A DNA stretch of 64,000 nucleotides from Rehmannia glutinosa (taxonomy: Eukaryota; Streptophyta; Magnoliopsida; Lamiales; Orobanchaceae), in the NCBI GenBank assembly GCA_016081115.2, contig CM071935.1, positions 26,764,653 through 26,828,652 on the forward strand. The letters run 5' to 3'. This document shows, piece after piece, positions 1 to 12,259 of the stretch. Under the pieces are notes generated by a model. The model was not told the origin of the DNA and did no database searches. It saw only the letters and a program-made list of their open reading frames with translations. The position numbers were made by a program, and so were the translations under genes. Every line of letters begins with the position of its first letter. Within the stretch, counting starts at the first letter, position 1.

Positions 1-87
1 CAAGAGATCTCACAACAGATGGCAGCCATGCGGAACCGGATTGTAGGATTCGTCTTACGAATTAGGATCCGTAAGACGCTCTTATAA
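1..87 (+). other. possible tail of an upstream reading frame (weak)
   Basis: The first 87 bases have clearly higher GC than the following kilobase and are open in frame 1 from the window edge to a TAA at 85-87 (28 codons, ending ...RKTLL). This could be the last codons of a gene lying upstream, or simply the edge of a repeat. The short length and the palindrome inside it (51-78) argue against confidence. I do not recognise the peptide. Confidence 0.12.
51..78. repeat. 9-bp-arm palindrome
   Basis: CGTCTTACG (51-59) and its exact reverse complement CGTAAGACG (70-78) surround a 10-base spacer. It could form a short hairpin and lies at the boundary between GC-balanced and AT-rich DNA. No T-run follows that would suggest a terminator. 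Function unknown. Confidence 0.6.
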
Positions 88-1009
88 GAAACCTTCTCAT
101 AATTTGTAACCATTAATTGTTTTCATCATCTATATAGAGATTATTCTCAAAGTAGTAACTATATAGTTTTCCCGCTTATTTTTCTTTTCTAAAAACAATT
201 ATTTTTTTTTGCTTTTCGCAATTAAGAAATTATTTTTTCTGCCAAAATCAATTCCTTAATTTCCGGCTACCAAAGTTAATTCTCTTTCCAACATTAATCA
301 TGTAACATATTGTAAATTGACATTATATGTATCTTTTGACCATATCTATATGTATTTATTTTACTTGTTGAGCGCAAAAAAAAAAAAAAAATCCTTCAAG
401 AAATTAATATTTTTGTAACCTTATAAAAATTATTTTGCAGCAACCATGAATTAATAATTTGTATTTGTATTCAATAAATTCTCATATCTTTACTAGACTT
501 TCTTTAAAATATTACTTACATAATTATATATTTCATATTATTTGGTGTATATATTTCATACTTATCTTGCATACATATTGTATATATGAATAATATCAAA
601 CCACATATTGTTCTAATTTTATATATTGACAAAATTTGATTTTATTATCGGATTTATTTTGCTTGCTGATAAAGTAATAAAAATATTTATAATATTGAGC
701 ATTTTTTAAAAAAGGCATCATATCTATAATAGAAGCAAGTTTATAAAAATCGGTATATTAAAATACAATCAACAGAATGATTTAAGTATAGATTATTATA
801 AATAAAATAAAATAAATTATTAAAAATTATATTAATTATTACTTGTCAAATAAGTTTGGAATTCATTTGAATCGTATATATATACTATAACGTACAAATC
901 ATCTAAAGTAATGGCCAAACTAATATATGTCTTCCAAACTAATGAGATATTACCTTATTTTAATCATTAATTACATATTTATAGCCTAGGTTATATAAAC
1001 CGATGGCCA

Positions 1010-1011
<2 letters not shown>
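88..1011. other. AT-rich intergenic DNA, nothing recognised
   Basis: About 0.9 kb of strongly AT-rich sequence with A/T homopolymers (A-run near 376) and no reading frame of note on either strand. I see no element termini here. Confidence 0.6.
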
Positions 1012-1060
<49 letters not shown>

Positions 1061-1260
1061 TTATATGAGACCACTTCAAATTCCATAGGGACCAATCTTA
1101 GCCACCTAGATTTTTCAAATGGTTGTGATTTTAAGCTAAAAATTGAAAATTAAATGTTGGTAATTTAAAAGACTAAATTAGTCATCCTACATTAATATTC
1201 ATAAACTAATAAATAATAATTAATGGGGGTAAATCTCACAAATTAACGGCTGAACAAAAA
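1012..1260 (+). mobile_element. orphan left end of a TA-tract TIR element (E0)
   Basis: A (TA)n tract (about 1,012-1,050) runs through a short GA stretch into TTATATGAGACCACTTCAAA. This has the spacing and core GAGACCA of the TIRs of the elements at 14.7-21.3 kb, and 'GGTTATATGAGAC' also opens the element at 33,754. The matching right terminus was not found downstream, so this is a truncated copy or one whose other end has been lost. The following 200 bases contain no coding sequence. Confidence 0.5.
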
Positions 1261-1578
1261 CTCATCTTTCTATACATGGTTCCTAAAATCATTCATCATT
1301 GATTACTCAACAATTCAAAAAGATCGTGGAAAAATTTGCCATAGTTGCTGGTATTATCCTAAAAAACCTTATGAAGATGTAATTTGTTGCTTGTAAATGT
1401 CCATCAAGGTTTATATACCATTAACTACAAAAGCAAGTCAAAAAAATACAAACACAAAAACCATCGCATATACACTACGATGAACCCCAATTATCAAAGC
1501 CATTCTAAATGGAAACCCATACTACATAAGCAACATTTATACTAGATGGTGAAATTAATGAATTCCTTCAACAATTTG

Positions 1579-2355
1579 ACAACAAATCAAAATAACCCAT
1601 ACTACATAAGCAACAAGTCTCCATCAACGTAAATATCTTAAACCTTCGTATGCCGACCTTGAAAACATTAACTACATAACCAAATCATAAGCAATCTTCT
1701 AAAATCCATACTACATATACACCAATTATTGTCTATGTATGCAATCTTCATAACATACGTATACATACTAAATCAAACAAGTTAAACCCATTTGAAGGCA
1801 TAACAAAAACAAAATAACTAAGTAAAATAAAAAAACTGCATAAATGATGACCATCTATACAATTTAATTACACTATGAGTACAAAGAAATTTTTTAGGAT
1901 AACTCATTGAATTCGTGAACCATCTTCTTAAAATTCACGTGAATTATATAATGAAATCTTAGTAACTGATTAAAATGCCAAATTACCACCCTACCATTTT
2001 TAATTATAAATAAAAAAATAAACATAAAAACCAAAAATCCACCCAAAAATCAAATGTGTCCCAAGTAAAACAAAACAAAAAATGATCCATAATGGAAACA
2101 ATCTATACACTTTAATTCAAAGAAAATACATTGAAATAGTAGAGAACTAATCCGGACACAAACTACTTAAATCCAAAAACTATAAATATACACCAATTAT
2201 GATCTATGTATGTAAAAAATATTAATAACAAACTATAAATAATAATTAATGGGGTAAATATACAAAAACTATCAAACCACTTACATATTCAAAATAAAAG
2301 ACTTGATTACATAAAACCAAAAATGCAGTGGAAAACAATCTATACACTTAAATCT
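1579..2355 (+). repeat. diverged direct duplication, copy 1
   Basis: Collinear with 3,778-4,443. Shared landmarks in the same order include AACAAATCAAAATAAC, ATATCTTAAACCTTC, ATGATGACCATCTAT, AATGGAAACAATCT and CATAAAACCAAAAATGC. Copy 1 is about 110 bp longer through small indels. No coding frame is conserved between the copies. Confidence 0.6.
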
Positions 2356-2591
2356 TTTATCTTCTATAAAAGCAAGAAAGTCTTCAAAAATAGAAATTTC
2401 CCGCCAAATTAATGCTAATGCCAAAATGGAAAGTTTTATTGCTGATATTTTTTTATCTAATCTAATATATAAGCAAACCGTCCGTATTTCGTGATGAGTG
2501 TTTTTATGTATAATAATTCTGCATAAGCTCACCGCGTACTACGAGAGCACAGGAAATCTCCTTGAATTCCATCATGGGAAAAGAAACCAGA

Positions 2592-2888
2592 CAAAATTTG
2601 AAATCGCATCAAAACGATGCTCTGTATTGGGAGTTTAAACATTGCAGCTCTTTCCTTTTAAATTTATAATTAAAAGATAACCATTTCCAGATTTTTTATT
2701 TAATACAAGAGATTACAACATTTATAATTAAATTCGAATTCAAAATTTGAAATCGCATAAAAACGATGCTCAACATTGGGAATATAAAAAGTTGCAGCTC
2801 ATCCATTTAATATAGTATTTGTAATTAATTATTTGAAAAATCTTTATTCAATAAGACAGATTACAACATTTATAAATAGCAACATCCA
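2592..2888 (+). repeat. two-unit tandem repeat, about 149 bp period
   Basis: Two adjacent units (about 2,592-2,740 and 2,741-2,888) each begin CAAAATTTGAAATCGCAT, pass through AAAACGATGCTC and TGCAGCTC, and end with GATTACAACATTTATAA. The unit is diverged by substitutions and small indels and is non-coding. Confidence 0.7.
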
Positions 2889-3777
2889 TTCGAATTCTAA
2901 AGATGAAACACCATCTTGGAATATAAACCATTAAAAAAAGGGACTTCTATGCAGAAAATTTAAAAAATTCAAAATCTGCTCCATTGCTTATTTGTTCAGT
3001 TTGAAGGAGATTCATAAATCAAAAAAATGTTCTGGGGTTTTAATCATGAAATGTACCGTGTCTACACTGATCCATCAAAGAAAACAAGTTAGATATTTTT
3101 ATTTATGAATGTGTCTTTCTCAAAACGGTTCATTAATTATCATTATAATTTTTCTTCATATATCATACTTAATTTTCTGTATATGTAGATTTGTGAATAA
3201 TCCCACTGAAAATAAAATGACAGGTAATTAATTACCTATTCTCATCTGAACGGGATCAAACTGGCCTTGAATTGAGATAGAAACACCATCTTGGAATTTG
3301 CAATTTGCATTGCCAAATACTTCCAGAATGGGATCCGACTGGCGACTGACTGCAACTCCTAAAAAAGGGCTTGAGTGGAAGGAAAAATGTAAACTTAAAT
3401 GGGAGCTTCAAATCAAGGCTAGAAAATAGAATTTTAAAAAATGTAACTTCTGAAGTATTTTTTTCTAAAAAATGAAACCCTAAAAATTAATAAACGAATT
3501 TTGGAAATATATAAACATTTAACAATATATCTTTATAAATGTTAAGTTTTTTCCATTAATGCATAAAATCTGTAAAAAATCAAGATAAAACCATTGTTTT
3601 AGGAAACCCCAAGATGTTAAATCTTATTTTAAAAAAAGCGGTCGATAGATTTGGATAAAATAAGATAATTGAACTTATAAATGTTTTTATATCTTATAAA
3701 ATTATTAAATATGTTTTTGTCTTTTGAATATTTAAAATAAAGAACTTATAAGCAATTTTAAAAATTGAAATTAATGT

Positions 3778-4443
3778 AACAAATCAAAATAACTTCTTAA
3801 AATCTTTTCAACGTGTAATATCTTAAACCTTCAAAGACGACCTTGAAAAAAAACACGAATCAAACACATTTTCTAAAATCATCTTATAACTCATAAACAC
3901 CAATTGTTATGAAAATAATCTTTATAACATTGTTTACATCAAATCAAACACCCTAAAAATTGAAGGCAAATATAAAAACAAAACCAACTAAAAAAAAAAA
4001 TCACAAATGATGACCATCTATTTTTTAATTACCTCAAACAAAAAATTTGTGTTAGAACATAGATTTGAATGTCTTTTAAAAAGAAACAATAAAAATAAAT
4101 ATAAAACAACAGTATTTGCTATACATTTCTTATTATAAATATCTGGAACTCAAACCCGATAAAAAAAGTGGGCGGAAAGTTTAACAAAAAAAAATTCAGA
4201 GAATGGAAACAATCTTGCAGGAACACAACAAATACATTGATAATAAATTATTACATTCCACGATTTTCATCAATTAATGCCCAAATGGCTATAAATATAT
4301 TGATTCAAATGATGAATATTCTATCATAAATATACAAAAACTCAAACCATTTTAAACGAATGATTTAACAAACACATTTTTTTGAATGATGTAACATAAA
4401 ACCAAAAATGCGATTCCGTGAAACAATCTATACACTTAAATTG
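3778..4443 (+). repeat. diverged direct duplication, copy 2
   Basis: Partner of 1,579-2,355. It lies just inside the Helitron-like right end, so the duplication is probably part of that element or predates it. No open frame. Confidence 0.6.
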
Positions 4444-4536
4444 CGTTAAATAATGGGCTATAAGCTTTATGAGAAGCCAACATACAACGACAAAACACAA
4501 ATTCACATTATGTACATCGCACGAGTCAAAAACTAG

Positions 4537-4682
4537 TATTAATAATAAAACAATTTATAAATTTCTTGTATTTTAGCCAAAACATGAAGTAACTCATTAT
4601 CTAATTGTTCGATAGTGATCATCTAAAGTTAGGGGGCAAATGAGATAAAGTCTAGTTGAATACTTCAAATTTGTTTGAATTT
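4537..4682. other. short spacer, nothing recognised
   Basis: AT-rich linker between the Helitron-like end and the MITE. No features seen. Confidence 0.5.
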
Positions 4683-4895
4683 TGCATTTAGATTGGATGA
4701 TTTGGATGAACAAAGGATTTGGAGCAATGATTTAAAATGACTCCATTTAAGATAAATTTGAAATCCTCCAAAATGACTCCAAAAATAGTTTTCAAATATT
4801 TAAAATTCATTATACATTACTTCATCCAAACAATCTCAATGGACTTGTTATTATGTATTTTGAAATGTTTAGTTTCAAATCCATCAATCTAAATG
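4683..4895. mobile_element. MITE, same family as 47,275-47,493
   Basis: Ends are imperfect inverted repeats: the left end reads TGCATTTAGATTGGATGATT and the reverse complement of the right end reads CATTTAGATTGATGGATTTG. The interior shares a run of landmarks with the copy at 47.3 kb (GATTTGGAG, AATGACT, GAAATCCTCC/GAAGTCCTCC, ACTCCAAAAATA, TGACTTCATC/TTACTTCATC). About 213 bp, non-coding. Superfamily not assigned; target duplications not clear because the next insertion begins within 15 bp. Confidence 0.6.
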
Positions 4896-4904
4896 GGGTA
4901 TTAT

Positions 4905-6503
4905 ATAATTGTAGGTCCTAAGGGGTGTGAGTAAGGTTTAGAAGGGGGGTTGAATAAACCTTACCAACTTTTCGATTTTTAGTCCTTTTAAAATATTACA
5001 GAGTTAATTACACAGTTGTGTCCTTGAGGGACATCTAAGTTAGTTAATCAGCAGAGTTAGCCACTCAACAGACTCGATAGAGCTGTTGATAGAATAACTC
5101 AGTTGTTTAGTGTAAACCTTAACTTGACTGTGATGAGTTTTTTAGCGGAAGACTTAACACCCTTGAATTTGATTAGCTTTGTTTTAACACTTGATTTTAG
5201 CATTTAGTTATTTATCAGTTGGATGGCAAATTATCAGCAAATATAAAATATGTGTGCAGAAATGTAAATATGCTGAAATGTAAATGACACAAGTAAATTT
5301 TATAGATGTTCGAAGATGGGGTAATTCTTCTACTCCTCTCTTCTCTAACTCCTGGAGGAATCCACTAAGTAATGATCAGTTCACAAAGTGGTTATCAGTC
5401 TAGAGACAAGTCTTGATCACGCAGCTGACTTGCTCCTTGGACTCAGTCTGGAGATGCTTTGGTCACACAGCTGGCTTCTCGTCCGACTCAACTTCTTCAC
5501 AGGGTAGCTGCCTTGCTACTTCAGCTCACTTTCTCAAGCTTCTTGGATTTGATCACGAAGCCCTCCAATAACTTGAGACTGGTTCGGCTTTGAACCTTTC
5601 TACAATCCTCCTTGGAAAGTAGACCCCTTTTTTATTCAAAAGTTTCTCTTCAACAGTTTGAAGTTGTATTTCCTTCACACTTGGTGTTGGATCGATTTTC
5701 TTCGAGATTTAGGCTTGAGGATTTTGCTTGAATATCTTGAGAATATTTTACAGGTTACAGTTTTTAATAATGCTTGTTCGTTCGTGGTTCAGGTAATCAA
5801 GGTAACCCTTTTCTCAACGAAATTCCTCAGCCTTTTATAGTGAACTTTCAAAACTCTGCCCGTTGAAGAGATATGCTGATTTTCAAAAGTCACTTGTGTT
5901 CGCTGGCTTATCTTTTCTTGGTCTTCAATCTTGAGATGTAGACCTTTCCTCGTATTAAATGAATGTCCAAACCTTTTCGTGGTTCGACACGAGGTGCGAT
6001 TTTCCCATTGGTTTATTCCTTTTGCACGCTTCCTGGGGATCGAGCACTTTAAGACTGGCAAAGATGGGTGTATTACTTGATTAAGTAATGTTCTTGACTT
6101 CTGTGCAACGGATTCTTTTCAGTTAACTCCTCTTTGCAGCTGCCTTTTTCTCAGGTGACTTGAGTCTGCTCCAATCATTGAAAGACTCATCTGTCACTTC
6201 AACTTGTGACATGGCTTCTCAAGTTGACTTAACCGACTCTTCATACAGCTGTCCCTCAACTGTTACATCTTCAGTCGAGTCCTTGGTCTTCTGTCTTGGC
6301 CATACTCAGTTGTTCCGCAGCGGAGTCTTCACTTTACTTCTTTAGTTGACTTCTTCTATTTCCAGGCATAACTGACTTGACTCAGCTCATTCAAATTTCT
6401 ATCTATTACAATGAGAATTACAAGGAAAATGGGGTGTCAACATTCTAATCTAAGTTTTACATGGAATTCATCAAAATCTACAAAATAATTTCCCAACAAT
6501 AAT
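4905..6503 (-). mobile_element. solo LTR with 5-bp target duplication
   Basis: The LTR spans 4,910-6,498 (TG...CA, about 1.59 kb) and is flanked by ATAAT at 4,905-4,909 and 6,499-6,503, a perfect target-site duplication. It matches 52,748-54,212 over its whole length (shared GGTTTAGAAGGGG, TTGAATAAACCTTACCAACTTT, GACTCGATAGAGC, TCTCAAGCTT, ending CAAAATAA..TTTCCCAACA). The copy at 52.7 kb abuts a polypurine tract on its right side, so the LTR reads on the minus strand, starting TGTTGGGAAA, a common copia LTR start. Perfect flanks and no interior indicate LTR-LTR recombination after insertion. Short open frames inside it are not genes. Confidence 0.88.
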
Positions 6504-7088
6504 TTTAAAAATTGTATTTGAACTTGGCTTAATATTAATCAAGTGCGAACGACTTTAAACGAGTATAATACAAATCGAGTTCAAGTAGCTTGGTTTTTTT
6601 ACATATTTTCATACTTTTTATTAAATTGAGATCACGCCAATTTTTTAAAAATATATTTAAATTTGATATGTTATATTTGGCATATCGAGATTAAGTGGAT
6701 TTCAAATCGAGTACTGGATAACTTGATTTATTTTTAGTCAAAAAAATCCATTTTAAGTTATATTATGAACTTATGACGTTAAACGCACGCATCATTCATT
6801 CTTTATTCTTTATAACTTTACTACAATATAATATAAGTGATAATAATTAATAAAATATATAGAAGAAATTAAATCATTTTAACTCCATTTTTGCACTTAT
6901 CAATTAGATTTCATTCTCAAATAATTTTTCGAACAATCAAAATAAGCAAAAACCTAATATTAATCCAAACAAAAAAATTGAAATTCAAATTTAATCAAAT
7001 AATTATTTCGACTCGACGTGATAAGTGTGCACTAAAATTACTATTTTAAAATGTCTTCTTAAAGCAGAGGACTAATGCTCTTTTTTAG
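6504..7088. other. AT-rich DNA, no feature recognised
   Basis: About 0.6 kb with scattered motifs such as AATCGAGTTCAAGTAGCTTG and ATTTCAAATCGAGTACTGG that may be an old repeat. No termini and no reading frame. Confidence 0.45.
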
Positions 7089-10000
7089 TGAGCTGTTAGC
7101 AAATATGAGTCGAATCATAAATCATATATTTGCACATAAAGTGTGGATCGGGTATACCTATTTGCAGTGGAACTGCAATCCACATAGCCAGGATTAAGTC
7201 CGTCTACAAGCCTCCTTTTGATCAATGATTAAGCCATCTACAAGCCCCATCTTGATTGAACCACCAACAACGAACGAACCCCATAGATTGGTTGAATCAC
7301 AAACAAGATCAGACGAACCATCTTTCTCGTTGGTGTAAATAATTACTAAAATTATTTGCTTTGATATGCACACCTTAAACCCTTGGAGAACTTTGGTGAT
7401 GCTCCAAGAACAAAACCATAGAGAGAAATTTTAGGAGAGAGATTATTTTTTTATGTGAGGGGACAATTTTTCTGTTAGATTGATATTGTAGGGAGAGATA
7501 TCAATATATATCTCAATCACATATCTCAGTTAGAGTCCTAATGGGAGATGTTTCTAGATAAACCTCATCTAAATAGGATTCCCTATTATCTCAAATATGG
7601 ATGCAACCTAATTGCACTCAATATCTCCCACTCATACATATTTGACTCGACTCATTCGAATCACATCCTCATAGTTCTCATCTCACGTCTCTTCTTTCAT
7701 ACAGGGAATAATGCGTGCGATCAAGCGAGAAAGTATAGGTGAGGAGAGTTATATTAAGTCATCACCAAACTAGCATAACCCTAAACTCAATAACTCGCTA
7801 TGTACCCCAAACCAAGTGGTCACACCCAATCAAACATCTCTAGATCCCTCAATGAAATAAATAGAGCATGCTCGACTCACTCAAATATGTTTCTATATTC
7901 ACGACTAGTCAAACACATTTCAACATAGTCGCCCGGGCTATGATCATAGAACATAAGTGCATTACCAACTTAATTTTTCCTCGGCCCCACATGCCAACTA
8001 GCTTGATCTTGACAACTTTCCTATCACACATGGACATTGGATACATGCTAAAGTAGCATCATCAAGCTTACACCTCATGACATGGTTCAAAGTCCCAAAG
8101 GGTACAAAAAATAATATGGGTTCACACAGTGACGAAGCGGTGACCCATTCAGTCACTTTCACATAGACGGTCGACTCAAAGCACATGTAGTATGAATACA
8201 TGCTATGATGGATCTCCCACTCAATTTAGGCATGTCTCGCTCTAGACATCATACAAATCCTAGCCCGGTCACTATTCAAGCGTCCGACCTGCGCACTACT
8301 CGTAGTCACTCCCAAAGTGTCATACGCTAGTTCGCATATTCCGCTACAAACAGCCTTTTATGAAGTTTGGACATACTTCATAATCGATTAACTTGGGCTC
8401 ATCTTAACCTCTAATTAAGGCGACTATTAATTATACTTAATAACCTTCCTCACTGCTCTAGTGCGAAGGCGATCATTCGCAAACCTTCTTATGTGACACA
8501 ATCTTTTAAGTCTCATCCCGCTCGCTCTCTTAGCGCCAGGACAATTGCCCGCGTGAGAGGGCCAATCAAAGCCTGCTGACAACTCACAAATTCAGTACCA
8601 AACACATAATGAGAATCCAACATATCTCATTAATCACAATATGTTCTCATAGGCAACATGATCAATTTTACTTAATCCCTAGTGACTTACATGCCTTTGG
8701 AGCATTTCTCCAAACAAAGGCTCATAAAAGGGATCAACACCCACACTGCTCGTAGAAGTATGCCTAAGAACAATTTAATTATGCGCAAAATCTCTTAAGT
8801 GAAGTAAAACCTTGAGTAAGTATGTTTGGTCTACCACCAATGTCCAAAGCACCCAAAACATATACCAAAGTGGTTTTACTATCACAAAGACAACAAAATA
8901 CATCATGAATGTGCGTGCAATGCGCATTATTTCAAGATGTTTAATTTGCCTCTAGCAAATCATAGACCAATCTGTTAAGATATCTAAGTATCCACATGTC
9001 GGCATCATAATAGCGCATGGATCACTTCGATATCCACTCACTAATCACACTACTAAGTACAAGACTTACTGAGTACGCACATAGCGCACATCAAGCATTC
9101 GACAATGTTTACTTAAATTAGCTAGCATTTATTTTCATCTTCCGAAGATATCATTTCTTGACTAAGAATATGATCTTTGACCATGGAGTGTAAAGATAGC
9201 CAACACTGAGTGGCGATTACTCCATGTTCTTTCCAGTCATCACATTTTTGTCATATACAGTGAGATACAACTCTTGACATATTTTCATGTAATTGACCAT
9301 CGTGGACCTATCAAAATGATAGCTCGATGAAATCAATGATGATTCAAGTCAAGCTGGAATTTCTTGATCAGCAATCAATGCGCTCTTACTCCACTCTTGA
9401 ATTCATCGGGTGATCCACACATATCTCCTTATTCAACTTTCACTTAACTATGTCAACATCAATCATCCAGGATAACCCTAGATGTAAGTGGCAATAATAA
9501 ATAACATATCAGGCAAATTGAGGCAATCTCACCACTTATGGAGAACAACTCAAAAAGTTGCGCTCTTCTAACAGGCGTAAACATTTCGTCCTTAGTCGAG
9601 CTACACACATGTTAATCAACCCATCTATATTGCACCTGACCTTCCAAAACCACATGTTTCAAATGATGCATCTAGACAGAAGATTAACAAGCTCTTAGAC
9701 TTTATTCTTAGTCATTCGACTCATCTTTTCTTCGCAATAACTATCCACTTAGGGCATCAAGTGAAGTCACATGTTTTATCGACTCATCAACATCCACAAA
9801 AGTAATTGTGAAGGATACCCACTTAATCTCATATAGATGATGGGGGAATATTTCATATTCACTCCTTTTACTCGTGGAATTTGAGAATCCTTTGTGTGTG
9901 AGACACTAGCTCCCACTGACTTAGTGTCCGCTCCTCCCACTATCCCAACGATTACTAGATGAGTATAAAATACAAAATCCTCGCTAGAGAAACAAGCGCC

Positions 10001-10392
10001 TCCTTAGGATCTTGCAACTCACATAGTTTTAAGATCTCTTTAGACTTCACATATGCTCAAGAAATTCCTTTGAGGGGAAAACTAAATCGTGCGACTTGAT
10101 TCTCCACGTGAGAACACATATTATCGAACTTACATGGGCAAACCCACTAATTTGGGCTTGTTATCAAGCTAAATCTCATATAAGGTTGACGAATCATTTG
10201 GAGACACATTTTTTATGATGTAGGCAGCAACAAGATACATAAATCAATTTGCGGCATCATAAATCTAATCATTTTGAAGTGGTTGTCCCTTCTTCGCAAT
10301 CTCATATAGCTGCAAAGTCATTCAACTTGCAACTTTATTTTCTTCAACTGTGTGCCAAATATGGATGCGACCTAATTGCACCCAATATGAGC
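7089..10392 (-). mobile_element. LTR retrotransposon, non-coding interior, 5' LTR nearly deleted
   Basis: The 3' LTR lies at 7,094-7,623 and is followed on the plus strand by TCTCCCACT, so the minus strand reads a polypurine tract AGTGGGAGA just before the LTR. Only about 43 bp of a second LTR survive at 10,345-10,387 (CAAATATGGATGCGACCTAA, matching the 7.6-kb LTR edge). The outer flanks are TGAGC at 7,089-7,093 and TGAGC at 10,388-10,392, a matching 5-bp target duplication, so both outer ends are original and most of the 5' LTR plus primer site has been deleted. The interior (7.6-10.3 kb) has no gag or pol reading frame I can recognise. A second copy of LTR plus adjacent interior is at 31,431-32,325. 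Confidence 0.7.
7094..7623 (-). repeat. 3' LTR of the 7.1-kb element
   Basis: Begins TGTTAGCAAATATG on the plus strand and ends ...GCACTCAATA before the polypurine complement. It aligns along its length with 31,431-31,969 (shared TTAAACCCTTGGAGAACTTTGG, TGCTCCAAGAA, GATATTGTAGGGAGAGAT, ATGGATGCAACCTAATTG). Confidence 0.7.
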
Positions 10393-10615
10393 AAAGTAGA
10401 GTAATAATGTTTGTCTCGTAAAAATGTATAACATAGGAAGGTGTTTTACAGACGCCTCAAGGAGAGTATGGGAATTAATTGATCGGTTAATAAAGTTTAG
10501 CTCAAGCAATAGAACATCATAATGAAGGGTTTTTCAGTTAAATTTTATTGTGCTTGTAAATTCATGAAATGAGCGACTCAGATTCGATCTTCAAGGATGA
10601 TTATGATATGGAAAC
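10393..10615. other. linker between two LTR elements
   Basis: About 220 bp with no recognisable feature. It contains the target-site side of the 7.1-kb element and the 3' flank of the copia element that follows. Confidence 0.4.
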
Positions 10616-11747
10616 TATTGGTAAAAATCTGGGAAGGTTTCTATTTCAGGAGATGGCTAGTGTTTGGATATATATGTCTAGTCGAGGCCTGAATTAGATT
10701 CAGTCTCCGCAAGACGAATACGCCCCGTATACAAAGTGCTAATGGTTGCAGCGCTCGTTCCTAAGATACAACGACTTTTCTATTTCGAGTTTACATCACT
10801 TGCAAACTCAAAATTACAGCAAACAACGAAGGTGTTTGATAATTTCAAGCTTTGAAGAAAGGAATGTCAATATGCTGTAAATGCAAATGCCCGTTTATTA
10901 ATGTGACATTTTTTTGTGTTAATTACTCTGCAGGGGTCACATTATAAAGGCATTAGATGCCCGGATGAAAAGAACATATCTTTTGGCTCAAAAATACATG
11001 TCTACATCGAACAAGGTGCATCTGTTTAGAGGTTCACATCGATGCACGACCAGGCGCACGGCCCGTGCGTGTGCCCGTACTTGGATGCGAACGAATTGAC
11101 AAAGTTTCGACTTGACGCACGACCCAACACACGGGCCGTGCGTCCGCCCGTGCTCGGATGCGAACAAGTTCGATTTGATACACAACCCAACGCACGGGCT
11201 GTGCATCTTCCCGTGCTTGAATGTGAAGCACTTCAGTTGGAAATCCGTTAATTAATTAATTACAATTAATTAATTATTAATTTTAAAGGTTTTTGGTCCA
11301 AAAAAAATAAGGGCCTTGAAGCCCAAGCCCAAGCCCACAACCCCGACCCCGACCGGGCCAAGTTGAGCCGAGCCGATGGGCAGGCGGCGACAAGCATGTA
11401 GGTCTTCACCCCTTTAATAATTTGGGTGCCGCCAAGGGCCCAAACCCATAAGTCCAATTTGTGATTTATCAAGTGAGCAAACTTTGCCTCATTTTCCTAT
11501 GTGGGATGGAGCATTTCTCCTTCCCCACATTTTCTATTTTCAATACCATTTTCTAGTATTAAGTGGCTAACTTCTAGCATTAATTTCTCATTCACCCAGA
11601 ATTGGTTTTGAGAAATTCCAAATGCTATTCTCATCTACTCTCTTAGAAGAATTTTTACAAATAATTAATTCCATTTTTCACTAATGGAAACCACTTAATT
11701 ATTTGGTCAAAATCGGTCAACACCCATTTTGTAACCAAATTCCAACA
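10616..11747 (-). repeat. 3' LTR of copia A
   Basis: About 1.13 kb. It aligns with 13,681-14,652 through AAAAATYTGGGAAGGTTT, GGCTAGTCGAGGCCT-type sequence, CAGTCTCC.CAAGACGA, AACGACTTTTCTATTTCGAG, the GC-rich repeat block and CACCCAGAATTGGTTTTGAG. It retains about 85 bp at its right end that the 5' LTR has lost. Confidence 0.85.
11041..11225. repeat. GC-rich minisatellite inside the copia A LTR
   Basis: Three imperfect units of about 60-75 bp, each containing ACG(C/A)ACGACC or similar, GCACGGGC(C/T)GTGCGT-like palindromic sequence, CCCGTGCTTGGATG-like sequence and CGAA(C/G). It is a strong GC island in an AT-rich region. The other LTR (about 14,098-14,250) has lost part of the array, so it varies in copy number. 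All six frames are partly open here, which explains spurious short ORFs on both strands. Confidence 0.75.
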
Positions 11748-12259
11748 ATCCCCACATGAATGAAATTAATGCATGCGTGTATGCAGATTCGCTTGAAAGT
11801 CTCAGCGAACTGATATTGCATCAGGATATGTAGCTTGTGGCTTTTAACCTTCATTAATAAAATACTATCGGATATACTAGTTGTTTAGTGACGCGATGTC
11901 TTGAACTACTCAGCCATTTGTGTAAACCGAGACAACAATACTTTCACAATAACAATTCTAACACTTGTTGTTCTCACGTTATGTCCATTTCGGCCTGGAC
12001 CATATCTTAGATTCATAAGCGTTTCTTTGAAGCGGCCATTACTTCTCGCTTATATAGGTGATCTCCTATTGAAGAGTATCCTGCCATACTCCACCTTTTG
12101 GTATAGGAATCATTAAAAGTCTTAAACTTAACATCACCACAATCAGCAAGTTTTTATTCACTTGGAAGTTTCGAGAATGAGCTAACATATTTTCCAAGTG
12201 TTCAGCTGAACATTCATAACTTAGTTGTCCCATTGAACCAAGGTCTTGGGATCTTCAAT
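11748..12259 (-). other. copia A 3' untranslated interior
   Basis: Sequence between the end of the RNase H remnant and the 3' LTR on the minus strand. No further coding seen; includes the polypurine-like tract next to the LTR. Confidence 0.5.

Larger units (their letters stand above)
1261..4536 (+). mobile_element. decayed Helitron-like region
   Basis: The right edge resembles a plant Helitron 3' end: a degenerate hairpin (about 4,506-4,525, right half ATCGCACGAG) followed by TCAAAAACTAG with CTAG at 4,533-4,536 and a T immediately after, as expected for insertion between A and T. The left hairpin arm differs from the right arm mainly by C-to-T and G-to-A changes, as if a CpG had decayed. 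The interior is non-coding, contains a diverged 0.7-kb duplication (1,579-2,355 versus 3,778-4,443) and a two-unit tandem repeat. No Rep/helicase sequence was recognised and the 5' TC end is not defined, so the left limit is arbitrary. Confidence 0.35.

Noticed and set aside
10988..11251. Overlapping frames on both strands with repeated ARAVR/HGPCV-like peptides
   Set aside because: They are six-frame shadows of the GC-rich minisatellite in the copia A LTR.
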